The notes below the pieces were generated by a model. The model was given only the letters and a program-made list of their open reading frames with translations. It was not told the origin of the DNA and made no database searches. From Dysidea avara (Eukaryota > Porifera > Demospongiae > Dictyoceratida > Dysideidae), in contig NC_089280.1 of assembly GCF_963678975.1 (NCBI RefSeq), positions 15,536,780 through 15,600,779 of the forward strand: a stretch of DNA of 64,000 nt, in the 5' to 3' direction. Shown piece after piece: positions 1 through 10,434 of this stretch (positions within the stretch are counted from its first letter, which is position 1; each line of letters opens with the position of its first letter). The translations under genes were made by a program, and so were the position numbers.

Positions 1-291
1 ACGCACCCCGGCCCGCCCTTGTGGTACGGTATACTGGTAGGCTAGGATACGCTAAGGTAGTCACCTTAAAAGTTCCATTAAGTATTTAATTGTCCTTTTT
101 GTACTATCTAGTTCGTCCTATAGTCACTAACGCTCCGGTTTAGCGAAGTCGGAACGTTTGTGGTTGTACTGGAGTTTTCGTTACATGGAAGATAGGTACG
201 TATGATGTGTACTCTTGTTGTTGTTGGATTACCAACTGGTGTCAAGTGTTGGGTATATCCGCAGTGGTCATTATTTGGAAATTTTCGTAGG

Positions 292-1835
292 ATGAGCAGT
301 TCTGAGGAAGTATCTTGGATCCTTTGGTTCTGTGGTCTACGTGGAAATGAATTTTTCTGTGAGGTAAACACTGCAGTGTACATTCGCACATTGTGTCAAA
401 TGTGGTAACTATAGACAAATTCCAGCACCTATAGCTTGTTTATTACAGCTAGCCACTTTGTCACACTTCTTTGTGTTGACATAATAGTAGGGAGGGTAGC
501 TATGGTACAGTAGTTTGTAAACAATAGAGGGCTTCATGTATTGGTTGGCTTATCATCCTTTTTTATTCAACAATGTTTACGATGTGTTCATTGCATTGAT
601 GAGTATGGCTTTAGTGTGATCATGATGGTGGTGTGTTACAGGTGGATGAGGACTACATACAGGACAAGTTTAACTTAACTGGTCTAAATGAGCAAGTCCC
701 TCATTATCGGCAAGCTCTGGACATGATACTGGACTTAGAACCAGGTGTGCGTGCGCGCATGTGCTAATGGCTGTACCTCTGTCCCTCAACATGTGGTGGG
801 GGTCAGGATTTCCTTGCATTGGCCTTTTGATCCAACTATAGGACATACATCGTGTATACACGTCATGCTGGTGTAGGAGGTGTAGAGGAAGCCTTCTGTG
901 AACCAGTTCCCTGACTTGAGTCCTCACAATTGTCTTTTGTCTATGGGATCCTCTCACCTGGCTTGAATTTAATGTAAATGGGTCCCTTGTTATTATTTAT
1001 TTAGGAAAGTGTGTTTTGGGCTGTTTAATTTGTGCACATGCTTGGGGAAGTGTGTTTGCGTGCATGTGTGTGTGTACATATGTACATACTGGTGTTTTTT
1101 GTGTGGGTTGTTACTTGTCTTGTTCAATGTCATAGATGATGAATTAGAAGATAATCAAAGTGATTTAGTAGAACAAGCTGCTGAAATGTTATATGGTTTA
1201 ATTCATGCTCGTTACATCCTTACAAACAGAGGACTAGCACAAATGGTATAATAATGTAATTTATTTCACATCACATCGACATATTTCATAACAGATTGAG
1301 AAATACCAACAGGGAGACTTTGGTCACTGCTCCAGAGTCTACTGTGAAAACCAAACAGTACTACCAATAGGTTATTGTATACACAATGTACAATTGACTA
1401 GCTTTATACACACAGGCCTATCAGATGTACCAGGAGAAGCAATGGTGAAATTGTATTGTCCGAAATGTATGGATGTGTACACACCCAAGTCTTCACGTCA
1501 TCATCATATCCTTTTTTGAACTATTGCTTTGTCTGCTATTCCTATTATTTTATTTCCTTGACTAAAGGCAGCACATATAGATGGCGTCTACTTCGGTACT
1601 GGTTTTCCACATATGTTGTTTATGGTTCATCCAGAATTAAGGCCACCCCGTGCTACTAACCAATTTGTCCCTCGGTAAGATTCTACAGCTCAATTTATAC
1701 ATTATGTAATTATGTATTTTTAGGCTTTATGGATTCAAGATTCATCCCTTAGCTTATCACATTCAACAGCAAGCACGAACCAGATCTGCTAGTACTAGTC
1801 GACCGAGATCCCAAAAACAGCCGCATTACAAATAA
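292..1835 (+). CDS. CSNK2B: Casein kinase 2 regulatory subunit beta
   Basis: Regulatory subunit of the tetrameric Ser/Thr kinase CK2, which acts in nucleus and cytoplasm. Exons: 292-363, 642-744, 1136-1245, 1295-1370, 1416-1505, 1575-1674, 1724-1835. The phases join to 663 nt, 220 residues, against about 215 in vertebrates. The translation starts [10 protein letters not shown], continues through the acidic loop (LEPDDELEDN, residues about 56-65), and has the four zinc-ligand cysteines at about 107, 112, 135 and 138 (HCSRVYC and YCPKC) that form the dimer interface. The conserved [12 protein letters not shown] and YGFKIHP blocks follow. The start at 292 was chosen because this N-terminus is near-universal; an in-frame ATG at 202 lies in the probable 5' UTR. 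The tail after residue 200 ([17 protein letters not shown]) is basic and lineage-specific. NOM1 starts 167 bp downstream on the same strand. The intron between exons 5 and 6 appears to be of U12 AT-AC type. Confidence 0.96.
1506..1574 (+). other. CSNK2B: Putative U12-type AT-AC intron in CSNK2B
   Basis: No GT-AG pair restores the conserved SSRHHH(T/I)DG reading frame here. The boundary that does gives an intron starting ATATCCTTTTTT and ending GCAC, 69 nt long. ATATCCTT is the consensus U12 5' splice site. TTTCCTTGACT at 1553-1563 matches the U12 branch site, with its branch adenosine (1561) 13 nt before the AC end, the usual U12 spacing. The spliced codons read CGT CAT CAT CAT ATA GAT GGC. 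Splicing by the minor spliceosome is inferred from these motifs. Confidence 0.88.
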
Positions 1836-2002
1836 TTAAATGTGTGTCAAAGTTTGGCAAGTACATAATATATATTTTACTGCATGCAAGTGTATATTTT
1901 GACAAGTGTGTTTCTTTACGAGTGAACATAATAATAATTGACAGTTAAAGCGCGTATTAATTAATGAATTTTTTCTGACTGCAAGAATGCGCGTAAGGAA
2001 AG

Positions 2003-5000
2003 ATGTCTAAGCGAATGCGACGACAACCGAACCTTACCAGAGCAGCTAAAGCCATAAATAGGCTAGTGGGCAGTAAAAAAGGTATGGGATGAGTACAGAG
2101 TTAGGTACCTGCGTACGTTTTAAGTCACGCACTGTGTACAATTCGATTGTGGGTTTCTATAACCAACTCTAGTACTGAAAGCCAAAAAGAATCCCTCCAG
2201 AAAGGCTAAGAGGCAACAGCAAAGATTAGAGAAAAAGAAGCGTCGTGTTGCTCACCAGATAAGGAAAGCAGAGAAGGTAGATGCAGAAGACACAGAGGTA
2301 CCATGCTCATTGACCATAGATCAGTAATATATGCGCTTATGCATTAACATAATACTTGGTGAATGTGCTTTTGCAGTAATCGTGTCCACGATTCTAGAGA
2401 TTTAGGCATGCCTATAACATAACTTTGAGCATGTGTGATGATATCAGGAGCCCAAAAGCACTGTTACTGGTGGTGTACCTTGCCCTCAAAAGTTCAATGA
2501 TTACACATGTTGTCAACTGTGGTGGCCTCAGTATATATTGCACGTACTTAGTCTGTAATCGGTTTATCAGCCAAATTTCAGCAGATTAATTAAGTGATTT
2601 ACTTTACTGATCCTGATGTTATCATTTTCATAAAAAATAAGACAAACGTAAAGTTTAAAATCGCAATTCTGCATTTTCAGTATGGCTAGGGCTGACTGTT
2701 ATATTGGGGTGTTTGGTTGTGATGCTTTGTAGAAATTATTATTATTATTATTTAATGGACAATTAAAATACAAAATTGATTAATAGGCCAAAGGCCTTTG
2801 ACAATGTCCATGTCCAGTTTCTCTCCAATATTGGTCTAGTGAGTGTTTGAAAGAAGATATTGTTTTTGCCAGAGCTACTTCGTCAGGTAAGTCATTCCAT
2901 TGTTGGATTATTCTAAAGTTGAAAAAGTGTTGACCAATGCTTCTGCTAATTCTTTGTATAAAAAGTTTCATTTGATGGCCCCTGGTAACACTGACTGGTT
3001 GTAATGTAAAGATATCTTTTGGGTCAATTTGATAGTATGAGTTTAGTATCTTAAACACTTCAATTAGGTCTCCTCTTTGTCGTCTACAAAAAAGTGAGTG
3101 CAAATCTAGTTCTTGAAGTCTAGCTTCATAAGATAGTGTAGATATAGATGGTATCAGCTTAGTAGCCCTTCTTTGAACCTTTTCTAGTATGTCAATGTCC
3201 TTTGCTAAATGAGGGTTCCAGATTGGGGCACAATACTCTAGATACGGTCGGACTAAAGTTTTGTACAGCAGTGTAAATGATAGTACTGATCTATTCTTGA
3301 AACTACGCTTCAGTCTTCCCAATACTTGGTTAGCATTACTTGCAATTTTGTGACAATGAAGACTTGAGCCCATGTCTGGTGTGATCCATACACCTAAATC
3401 TCTTTGTTCTATTGTAGATTCTATGAGCTCGTAAGGCCTGATCGTACAGGGTGTAGGTGTTGTGGTCTCTACCTAAATGTATCACAGTGCACTTTAAAGT
3501 ATTAAACTTCAGTAACCAAAGTCTTGACCAGTTCGAGATAAAATTAAGGTCTTCCTGTAAACTTTTGACATCTTGAGGCGTTTGGATAATTATAATGATC
3601 CACCTTATCACATATTGGTTTGGAGGACTAGGGAATGTCCCAGTGACTACAGGGTAGGACATGATAAAACAGATGACATGGAGAGATAAGATGCACCTTA
3701 TACATAATCAGAGTTACCACTGAGTTTCAAAGTGGTCTGTAGTTCCCACCCAAGTAATGACTTTTTGCCACAACTATTAATCTGTTAGTTATTCACTGCT
3801 AGAGTGTCCTCTCTAATTTTCCTTAGCATTCAGCCCAATTAAATACAGTGGATCCTCAGTTATCCGAACAGTTTTGTTCTTATAGTTGGCCAAAAGTATT
3901 CCAATACGTAAATTTGTTTGGATAACTGAAGCCCGTTCGTTTAAATACAGAGCTTGGTTCAGCTACTCTAATAGAACAGTCATTTACTCTAATAGAACAG
4001 TCACATTTGGCATTTAGATAATCAAGGTGTTTGGATAACTGAGGTTCAGATAAGGGAGGATCCATTGTACCTGTATATCGAAGGAAGGATTGTTTGATGC
4101 CTGTACACTAGACAGCCATCCAACAGACCATCAAATTTATACATACAAACATGGTATAAACACATGAAGACATAAAAATCACAATATATTTTTGGTTGCT
4201 AACAAAAATACCAAACCTTCACTGAAAAGTGCCTTGTAGATTACCATTCTGTCTAATGATAAAGGAACAGTGTCGATAATGGTGTAATATTGAACATATC
4301 AATTTCATATTGTATCTTTGCCATAAAACAGTACTAGGATGCTCAATTAGAAATTATTAATACTTATATAGCAGCAAAAGGATGAGGAAGTATTGGGACC
4401 ACCTACAAAGAAATCAAAGAAGAAGCAATCACATGATGTTGTTATCAGAAAAGGAAGAGACAAAAATGTTGCTGAAATTAGTAAACTTGAGAAACTACTG
4501 GGGATGCAGCCATCAAAGAAGAAAAAGAAGCTTCCAGCATCATTTAGAACTGATGGACTGGACTGTATCCAACCATACTATTGTGGTACAGTGAAACCTC
4601 ACTTAGCAGCTATCTTACAGACTTTTTTGCAATATAGTGGCCACATCTATAGTAGGTCAAGCAGTATTACAAATAAGTCAAATTTCAAGACCTTGTGCAA
4701 TCCATCCTTTGAATTATTAAATGTTTTAGAGGGCTCAGCTCAATGCGTACATATAATAGATCACATCCATATCAAAACCTGTAACTAGTTATATTACTAC
4801 CTTGTGGTCAAAGATCTATTTATGAGATTTTACCGTAAACTTACCTAAACAGTATGGTGTTTAACTTCTTGACCTATTCCAAGATATTCTTGATATCACT
4901 GATAAAGTAAGTGATGGAGCAAGCTCCAAGGCATCACATGCTGCCAAGAAGACTGGAAAACGTGAGTACTTGAATATGTTCTGTTAGAGTGTTTGACTTT

Positions 5001-8000
5001 AACCATTAGCTATAGTGTGCTGTTTGCTGTACTTGTGGCAATATATGATATTCTTTAAAGGTTTACAACATGTGGACATAGATTCAGCATCCGAGAATGA
5101 CTCAGAAGTTGAATCTATAATGGAGTTCGAAGAAGAAACTGGTGACGGTGATGGCGATGACAATAGTGTGCATTCATCAGATGGTTACATATCTGACAGT
5201 GCTGGGTCAGATTCCAGCCAACATAGTGATATCTCTGAAGAGAAAATAGCCCCCACTCATAGTCAGCCATATCGTCCACCACAGCTGCAACCCAAAGGGG
5301 ACAACCTGAAATTGAAAAAGTCTATTAATGGGATAATCAACAGGTTGTGCAGAGCGTGGGTATACTTGTGTATCATTGTATTGTTATGTACTAGACTGAG
5401 TACATCCAATATGTCATATGCAGTTGGTCAAATGGAAAAGTTGTTTCAATCCTACAGTAGGAATGGTAAGTGGCAGATGATCCATTGTAGTAGCCATATG
5501 ATAAGTCTGTATCTCCCATTTGTGCACATGGTAGAGAATGTAATATTAGGGTGACTGATTGTTCTATTAGTTAAGCCTATGAGTTGCCCACACAATTTTA
5601 GTATAAACAATTCATTATCCATACACTTAAGAGTCCAGACAACTCAGGTTCAGTTGAAGTAGTAGTTTTGAGCATGTGAATGTGTCCCATATTGACAAAA
5701 GTGCTGTCACAGTGAATATTACTAGACCAGTTGTATTGAATTAGTACTAGTATTTTAAATCCCTGAGTTATGCTTGGATTGGATTTTCTAATCATATGTG
5801 TTAACTGTTTTAGAGATTTGTTTTGTTTTCATTGGTAGATGTTAGCACTACATTTACTGATGTGATTCTGGAGGCTTGTTTGTTACCGTCAGTTTTACCT
5901 GATAAGTTTGGTCTTGACTACATGATGCTTGTGGCAATAATGCACTCTCGGATTGGTATTGAAGTAGGTGAGTGTACCTTGTGTATACAGATACAATCAA
6001 GCATGCATGCAAGCACTTCTGCAAACACGCACACACTCACCACACACATACGCATGCGCGCAAACGTACACATGCATACGCACGCACGCACACGCACACA
6101 CACGCACATCGGTGTTACTGTTGCTTTTTGTAGGTGCACACTTTTTACAGACTTTAGTGAAGAAATTTGATGAACTACACAAATCTATTAGTACCCAACT
6201 CAACAAGTGTTGCTATAATTCTGTCCTATTGATTGGCTACCTCTACAACTACTTGGTAAGCACTCTGCTACTTTCTTGTCCCTTGATAATTGACACATTT
6301 TGTAATGAAATTTTTACGCAGTGCGATTTTAGTGATGTGCATGTCAAATGAATTACTAGATACAAGTACACACTTATATGTATTGGCTAAGCTATGATTT
6401 AAAAATATATATACTGTACAAATGGCATCTGGTTTTTTGGTACCTGTAGCTTCAACGCACAGGGAACAATTGACTGTGTACTTAGTTTGCTAGTAGGGCT
6501 GTGTGATAATGGTAAAACCTATATCTCTATAAGTGACAACCATTTTATCTCGATAATCGATATTATCTCAATAATAATGTAATATTATAAGCACAGTTTT
6601 ACATATTTGTTGACATAAAGTCCTTGTCAAGTCAGAAATTTTACCTGTTCCTCATTTAATTCGATACCTTTCCAAAGGTTTTCCATCTGACTGTGGTTGA
6701 TATACACTAGATTACGGAGATTTACTATTATCTCGATAATGAAAATCATTATCTAATTTACGATTGGTGATTTAGGTATCTAGATTATCTTTTTATCTAA
6801 CTTATCTCCCAGCCCTATTTGCTAGTATACAATTCTCAGTATTGTAATGGACGTGTTAGATTCACCATAATTTCCAGAGATCAATAATATTTTCCATCCA
6901 TATGCTGTATCTCCATTCCATACAATGGGAGTCATTGTATTTAAAATGCTTACATAGATCTCTAACAGCACAATCAGATATGTGACTGGATCTGGGAGAA
7001 CCATCTTATCGTCCATGTCAGCAGATTTGATTTTTTACCAACTACATGAACAAACTATCTAATTCACAATCAAAATTAGCTAGACTTGAGTGTTCTGTTT
7101 TTGCTGGCTGCTTTTCCCAAGCCCAGTGGTGATCTGTACTTGCAGTGCGAGGCCTTTATGGAGCTCTGGTTAGCTTAGGGGTGGCTGTACAGCTCTGTGG
7201 TATTAAATAAAGACCTGTGCTTCAAATTTCCTTTCATTTAAGCCAGTTTTGAGACCCGAATGGCCCATAACTTGGCCTAATTCATTGCTACACTTCCTCT
7301 TCAATTTATAAGCAGCCTCTTGCCCTCCTTCCAGCCCCTGCCACCCACCCCTTTAAATAGGCGATAAGACCAGTTTTCCCAAACTGAGTCACATACAGTA
7401 TGTGTATATGTGTATTCAATGGTGGATAAATTTTTAAAGGAAGTTTAGCTGAAAAATTAATATGAAAAGTATTTTGAAAAAAATTTAGAAGCTCTAAGAT
7501 CAGATTTTAGGCTACTTTTAGTTGAAAATCATGATGTTTTGAATTATGAAATAAACTAACTTTCAAGGCAAAACTAAGCTGTAGCTTTGATTCCTCTATT
7601 AGAGTATATTGATAAAGGTTAATTGTTGCTGATGGTTTAGTAGCTATAATAAACAATTCATGCTTGCTAACTGAAGTTTGCTGCAATAATCAAGCTAGTT
7701 TATTGAGCTAAATGTATATAAGGAGTTTTTGTCAAATCCACAAATATCCACCTAGATCCGCCAATGGTATTTCATTGGCGGTGAACAAATTAATGTGAGA
7801 ATATCTAGTACTTAAGATGCAGAGTGAATGAAGTTTATTTGCAAGTTCTATTTTTCTTCCAATTCCACTACAGGTGGTAGACACTCTTCTGGTTTATGAC
7901 ATCATCAAGGTACTATTAGAATCCTTCACAGAAGGTGACGTGGAGATTTTACTGATGATACTAAAAAGTGAGAGACTATACCAACAACCGTTACCCAATT

Positions 8001-10434
8001 TATCAGCTATGGTCTATCTCATATCTCTTAGACTGTGGTATGCAGATAAGAAGAGACAATGCCTCTTCTTTAAAGGTGCTTAATGTTTGCCATTTTTAAC
8101 CACTACTTTCACTGTCATTATCTTTATTGATTTACTAGGATATTATCCAGCAAATTCAGTTGAAGTCAAGTGGCTATAGTGGATCGTAAGGATGTGATAT
8201 TGATGGATCTAGAAATATGCAACTCTATCTGTAGTAGTCGAATGCATTTTATGTTGGATATTATCACATCACTGCGGACTAACAATCCTCAAAAAATTCC
8301 TGGCTATGATCCTGATAAGATTGAAAACATGAGAAAGTTACTTAGAGCTCAGATCAAAGGTGTTTATGCATCTGTGTGTATGTTTGTATGCATGTATGTA
8401 CTAAACAGTTGACTGCCTCTCCTTGTGACTACCTGTTTAAAACAACACTTTAGAGTCTAAACAATAGTATAATTACATAATATGTGGACCAAAATCTTCC
8501 ATCCAATAGTGACAAGTCCCATTGGCAACAGGATTCTAATAGCACCGGCCCAACATACTACTGTGTAGTTGAGAACTATTATCATTACTACTACTACTGC
8601 TCTTCTACAGGTGGTTTAGGAGATAATCAGTTGAAGATATCATTACAAGACCTGTTGAATGCTGAACATCAAGGTATATACACACTATCCATATCACATA
8701 CTACATTACATACAGTGCTCCCACAGGTCGATGGTGGATAGTTGGTTCATCATGGAGTACCAAAGACACTAACTCCCATGAGATAAGTAAGATTTCAGTG
8801 TTTAGATTTGTCTGAATGACCATGTATACAATTTCTTGCTACATAAGTAGCTATCTAGTGTTAATTTTTTTTTGTGTTACTTATGTGTAGTTGTAGTTGT
8901 GTAGAGCTCCATTTTGTGCGTATATTACAGAACCAGTTCCTACTAGTGGTCATCATTCACAACTAATGGAACTAGCTAGGAAGCAGAGAATGAACACTGA
9001 TGTGAGAAAGAGTGTCTTCTGTATCATCATGTCCAGTGAGGTGAGCTCTCCATATTACAATACACCATTACATCATGGTGATGTCACTGTAGGACTATAT
9101 TGATGCCTTTGAGAAGTTGTTGAAATTGGGTTTGAAGGATACACAGCAACGAGAATTAGTCCATGTAACCCTTCACTGTTGCTTACAGGTAAACTTTTAA
9201 CATTCAATTCTAGCCTACCTTTTGTGTGTGTTTACACAATGTGATTGTAAACGGCTGTATAACAAACATAAGTTTTGTTGTTCAATAGGAGAAATCATAT
9301 AATCCCTACTACGCTTTTCTTGGACAAAGGCTGTGTGAATACAATAGAAGCCACCAGGTTTGAAGTATGCTGCTATTGTAGCTTGGTGGTGTAGCATACT
9401 ATTCTGTAGGTGACTTTTCAGTATGCCGTATGGGACAAGTTCAAGGAACTACAGTCACTCTCATCTACTTGTTTGGAGAACCTGTGGAGATTTTGTTCTC
9501 ATCTCATAGCAAATAAAGCATTCTCTTTATCAATTCTAAGAGTTAGTAGAATTAGTACAACAGTTACCATGTAGCTCATACAATATGTGACCCGGTCTGA
9601 CAAAATCAGTCTTATAGCCCCGAAACTACATATGTTGGTTTAATATAGCATATCTTCTTTTCTGTATAAGCTATAACAATTCTGTGATATTCAGGAAACT
9701 CTCAAGGGATTTTTTACATAAGTGGTAAACATTTTGCGTGATTATAATATTCAGAGAGAAAGTTATTACCCTTCAAAATTTTAAAAAGTGGTCAAAATTT
9801 GACGGGCTGTAAGACTAATTTTGTCAGACCAGGTCACATATAGAGTGTTGCTTGCAAGTGTGGTTGTATGGTTGTAATTACCCACCCCTCATGGTATTAT
9901 CACAGACTTTATTTGCAAACTTATCCTGTGCCTATTTGATTAAATTACTAGATTTTAATGGATATTTGCTTTGTATCTTCCCTAGTCGTGTTTCAGGATG
10001 CTTTTATCTTTTGTGTTGGATGGAAGAAGGTCTAGGCACAACACAGTAGGAACTGGGTTGTTATCTAAACTGTAGCACAATTGTGTGGTAATATCTGTTA
10101 TATTGATTGTGCATTTGTGTAGGTAGTGCAGTTTACACAACTTGATGTGACAGAAATCAGATTTTTTACTAAACTTCTTCACTCACTTCTTACTGGGCAC
10201 TCTGAAGAGCAGTGCAAGTTAGTGAATGCCAATTTTACAGTGTACTAACAATATATGTGTGTTAGGTCAATTTTTAGTCGTCTTGCTGGCTTTGAGCACC
10301 TAAAAACACTCAGAGAAAGTCTAATATTTTTCATGAAACATTTCCTCCACGGTGACCCTGCAGATGATCAACAGAAAAAACTGAATACTAGAATTAAACT
10401 AGCTATTATGTCTTTAAGATCAACACATACATGA
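2003..10434 (+). CDS. NOM1: NOM1-type nucleolar protein with MIF4G and MA3 domains (yeast Sgd1 family)
   Basis: Nucleolar protein of small-subunit ribosome biogenesis; family members bind the DEAD-box helicase eIF4A3 through the MIF4G domain. Exons: 2003-2081, 2173-2297, 4372-4564, 4884-4961, 5061-5343, 5395-5465, 5839-5967, 6134-6255, 7874-7967, 8032-8075, 8139-8185, 8238-8359, 8611-8673, 8727-8786, 8931-9040, 9093-9188, 9289-9357, 9422-9541, 10123-10217, 10266-10434. Phases agree throughout and give 722 residues, against about 860 in human. The N-terminus is Lys/Arg-rich (nucleolar targeting), then an acidic Ser/Asp tract (exon 5). MIF4G follows (HSRIGIEVGAHFLQT, IPGYDPDKIE, GRWWIVGSSWS, ELARKQRMNTDVRKSVFC), then MA3 (DYIDAFEKLLKLGLKD onward). 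Exon 3 could start at 4372 or 4375. Introns host a LINE fragment and several MITEs. Copies of the 3' half occur at 21.7 and 23.1-24.8 kb. Confidence 0.93.
2738..3662 (-). mobile_element. Non-LTR retrotransposon fragment (reverse transcriptase C-terminus), in NOM1 intron 2
   Basis: Two overlapping minus-strand frames encode the end of a LINE-type reverse transcriptase: a thumb-like segment (ISNWSRLWLLKFNTLKC) and the tail YLEYCAPIWNPHLAKDI ... FFNFRIIQQWNDLPDEV, typical of CR1/Jockey-like elements. A frameshift separates the two frames near 3340-3370. The 3' end runs into an ATT/AAT microsatellite at about 2738-2754, as often seen at LINE 3' tails. The element is 5'-truncated, with no endonuclease or ORF1, and lies antisense to NOM1. 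It appears inactive. Confidence 0.85.
3846..4067. mobile_element. Pogo/Tc1-like MITE, TA target duplication
   Basis: The 222-bp element begins CAGTGGATCCTCAGTTATCC and ends with the imperfect complement (GGTTCAGATAAGGGAGGATCCATTG). It is flanked by TA on both sides (3844-3845, 4068-4069). It contains two copies of CTCTAATAGAACAGTCA and no coding capacity. A diverged relative lies at 21861-22079. The pogo assignment rests on the TIR style and TA duplication only. Confidence 0.75.
4565..4883 (+). other. NOM1: Possible U12-type GT-AG intron in NOM1 (intron 3)
   Basis: The junction that restores GLDYILDI has donor GTATCCAACC, sharing GTATCC with the U12 consensus. TTCTTGACC at 4867-4874, close to the U12 branch motif, places its adenosine (4872) 11 nt before the AG. 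The last three donor positions do not match the usual TTT, so this is weaker than the CSNK2B case; an ordinary U2 intron is possible. Confidence 0.4.
6028..6108. repeat. CA/CG-rich simple repeat in NOM1 intron 7
   Basis: Interrupted CA and GCAC dinucleotide tract lying between exons 7 and 8. Open frames across it (Thr/His or Cys/Val runs) are artefacts. The start of duplicated copy B (about 23100) falls in the corresponding CA tract, so the repeat marks the left edge of the duplicated segment. Confidence 0.8.
6494..6817. mobile_element. hAT-type MITE in NOM1 intron 8
   Basis: The 324-bp element has termini TAGGGCTGTGTGATAA and TTATCTCCCAGCCCTA and perfect 8-bp target duplications TTTGCTAG (6486-6493 and 6818-6825). 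The interior is rich in TTATCTCGATAA motifs. The paralogous position in copy B (near 23505) lacks it. No transposase is encoded. Confidence 0.85.
9586..9838. mobile_element. Tc1/mariner-like MITE in NOM1 intron 18
   Basis: The 253-bp element has about 20-bp TIRs (TGTGACCCGGTCTGACAAAA and complement) and TA duplications at 9584-9585 and 9839-9840. The paralogous site in copy B (about 24793) reads straight through the TA with no insert, which fixes the boundaries and shows insertion after the duplication or loss in B. Confidence 0.88.

Noticed and set aside
202..291. Upstream in-frame ATG that would extend CK2-beta by 30 residues
   Set aside because: CK2-beta begins [10 protein letters not shown] in nearly all animals, and the extension has no family similarity.
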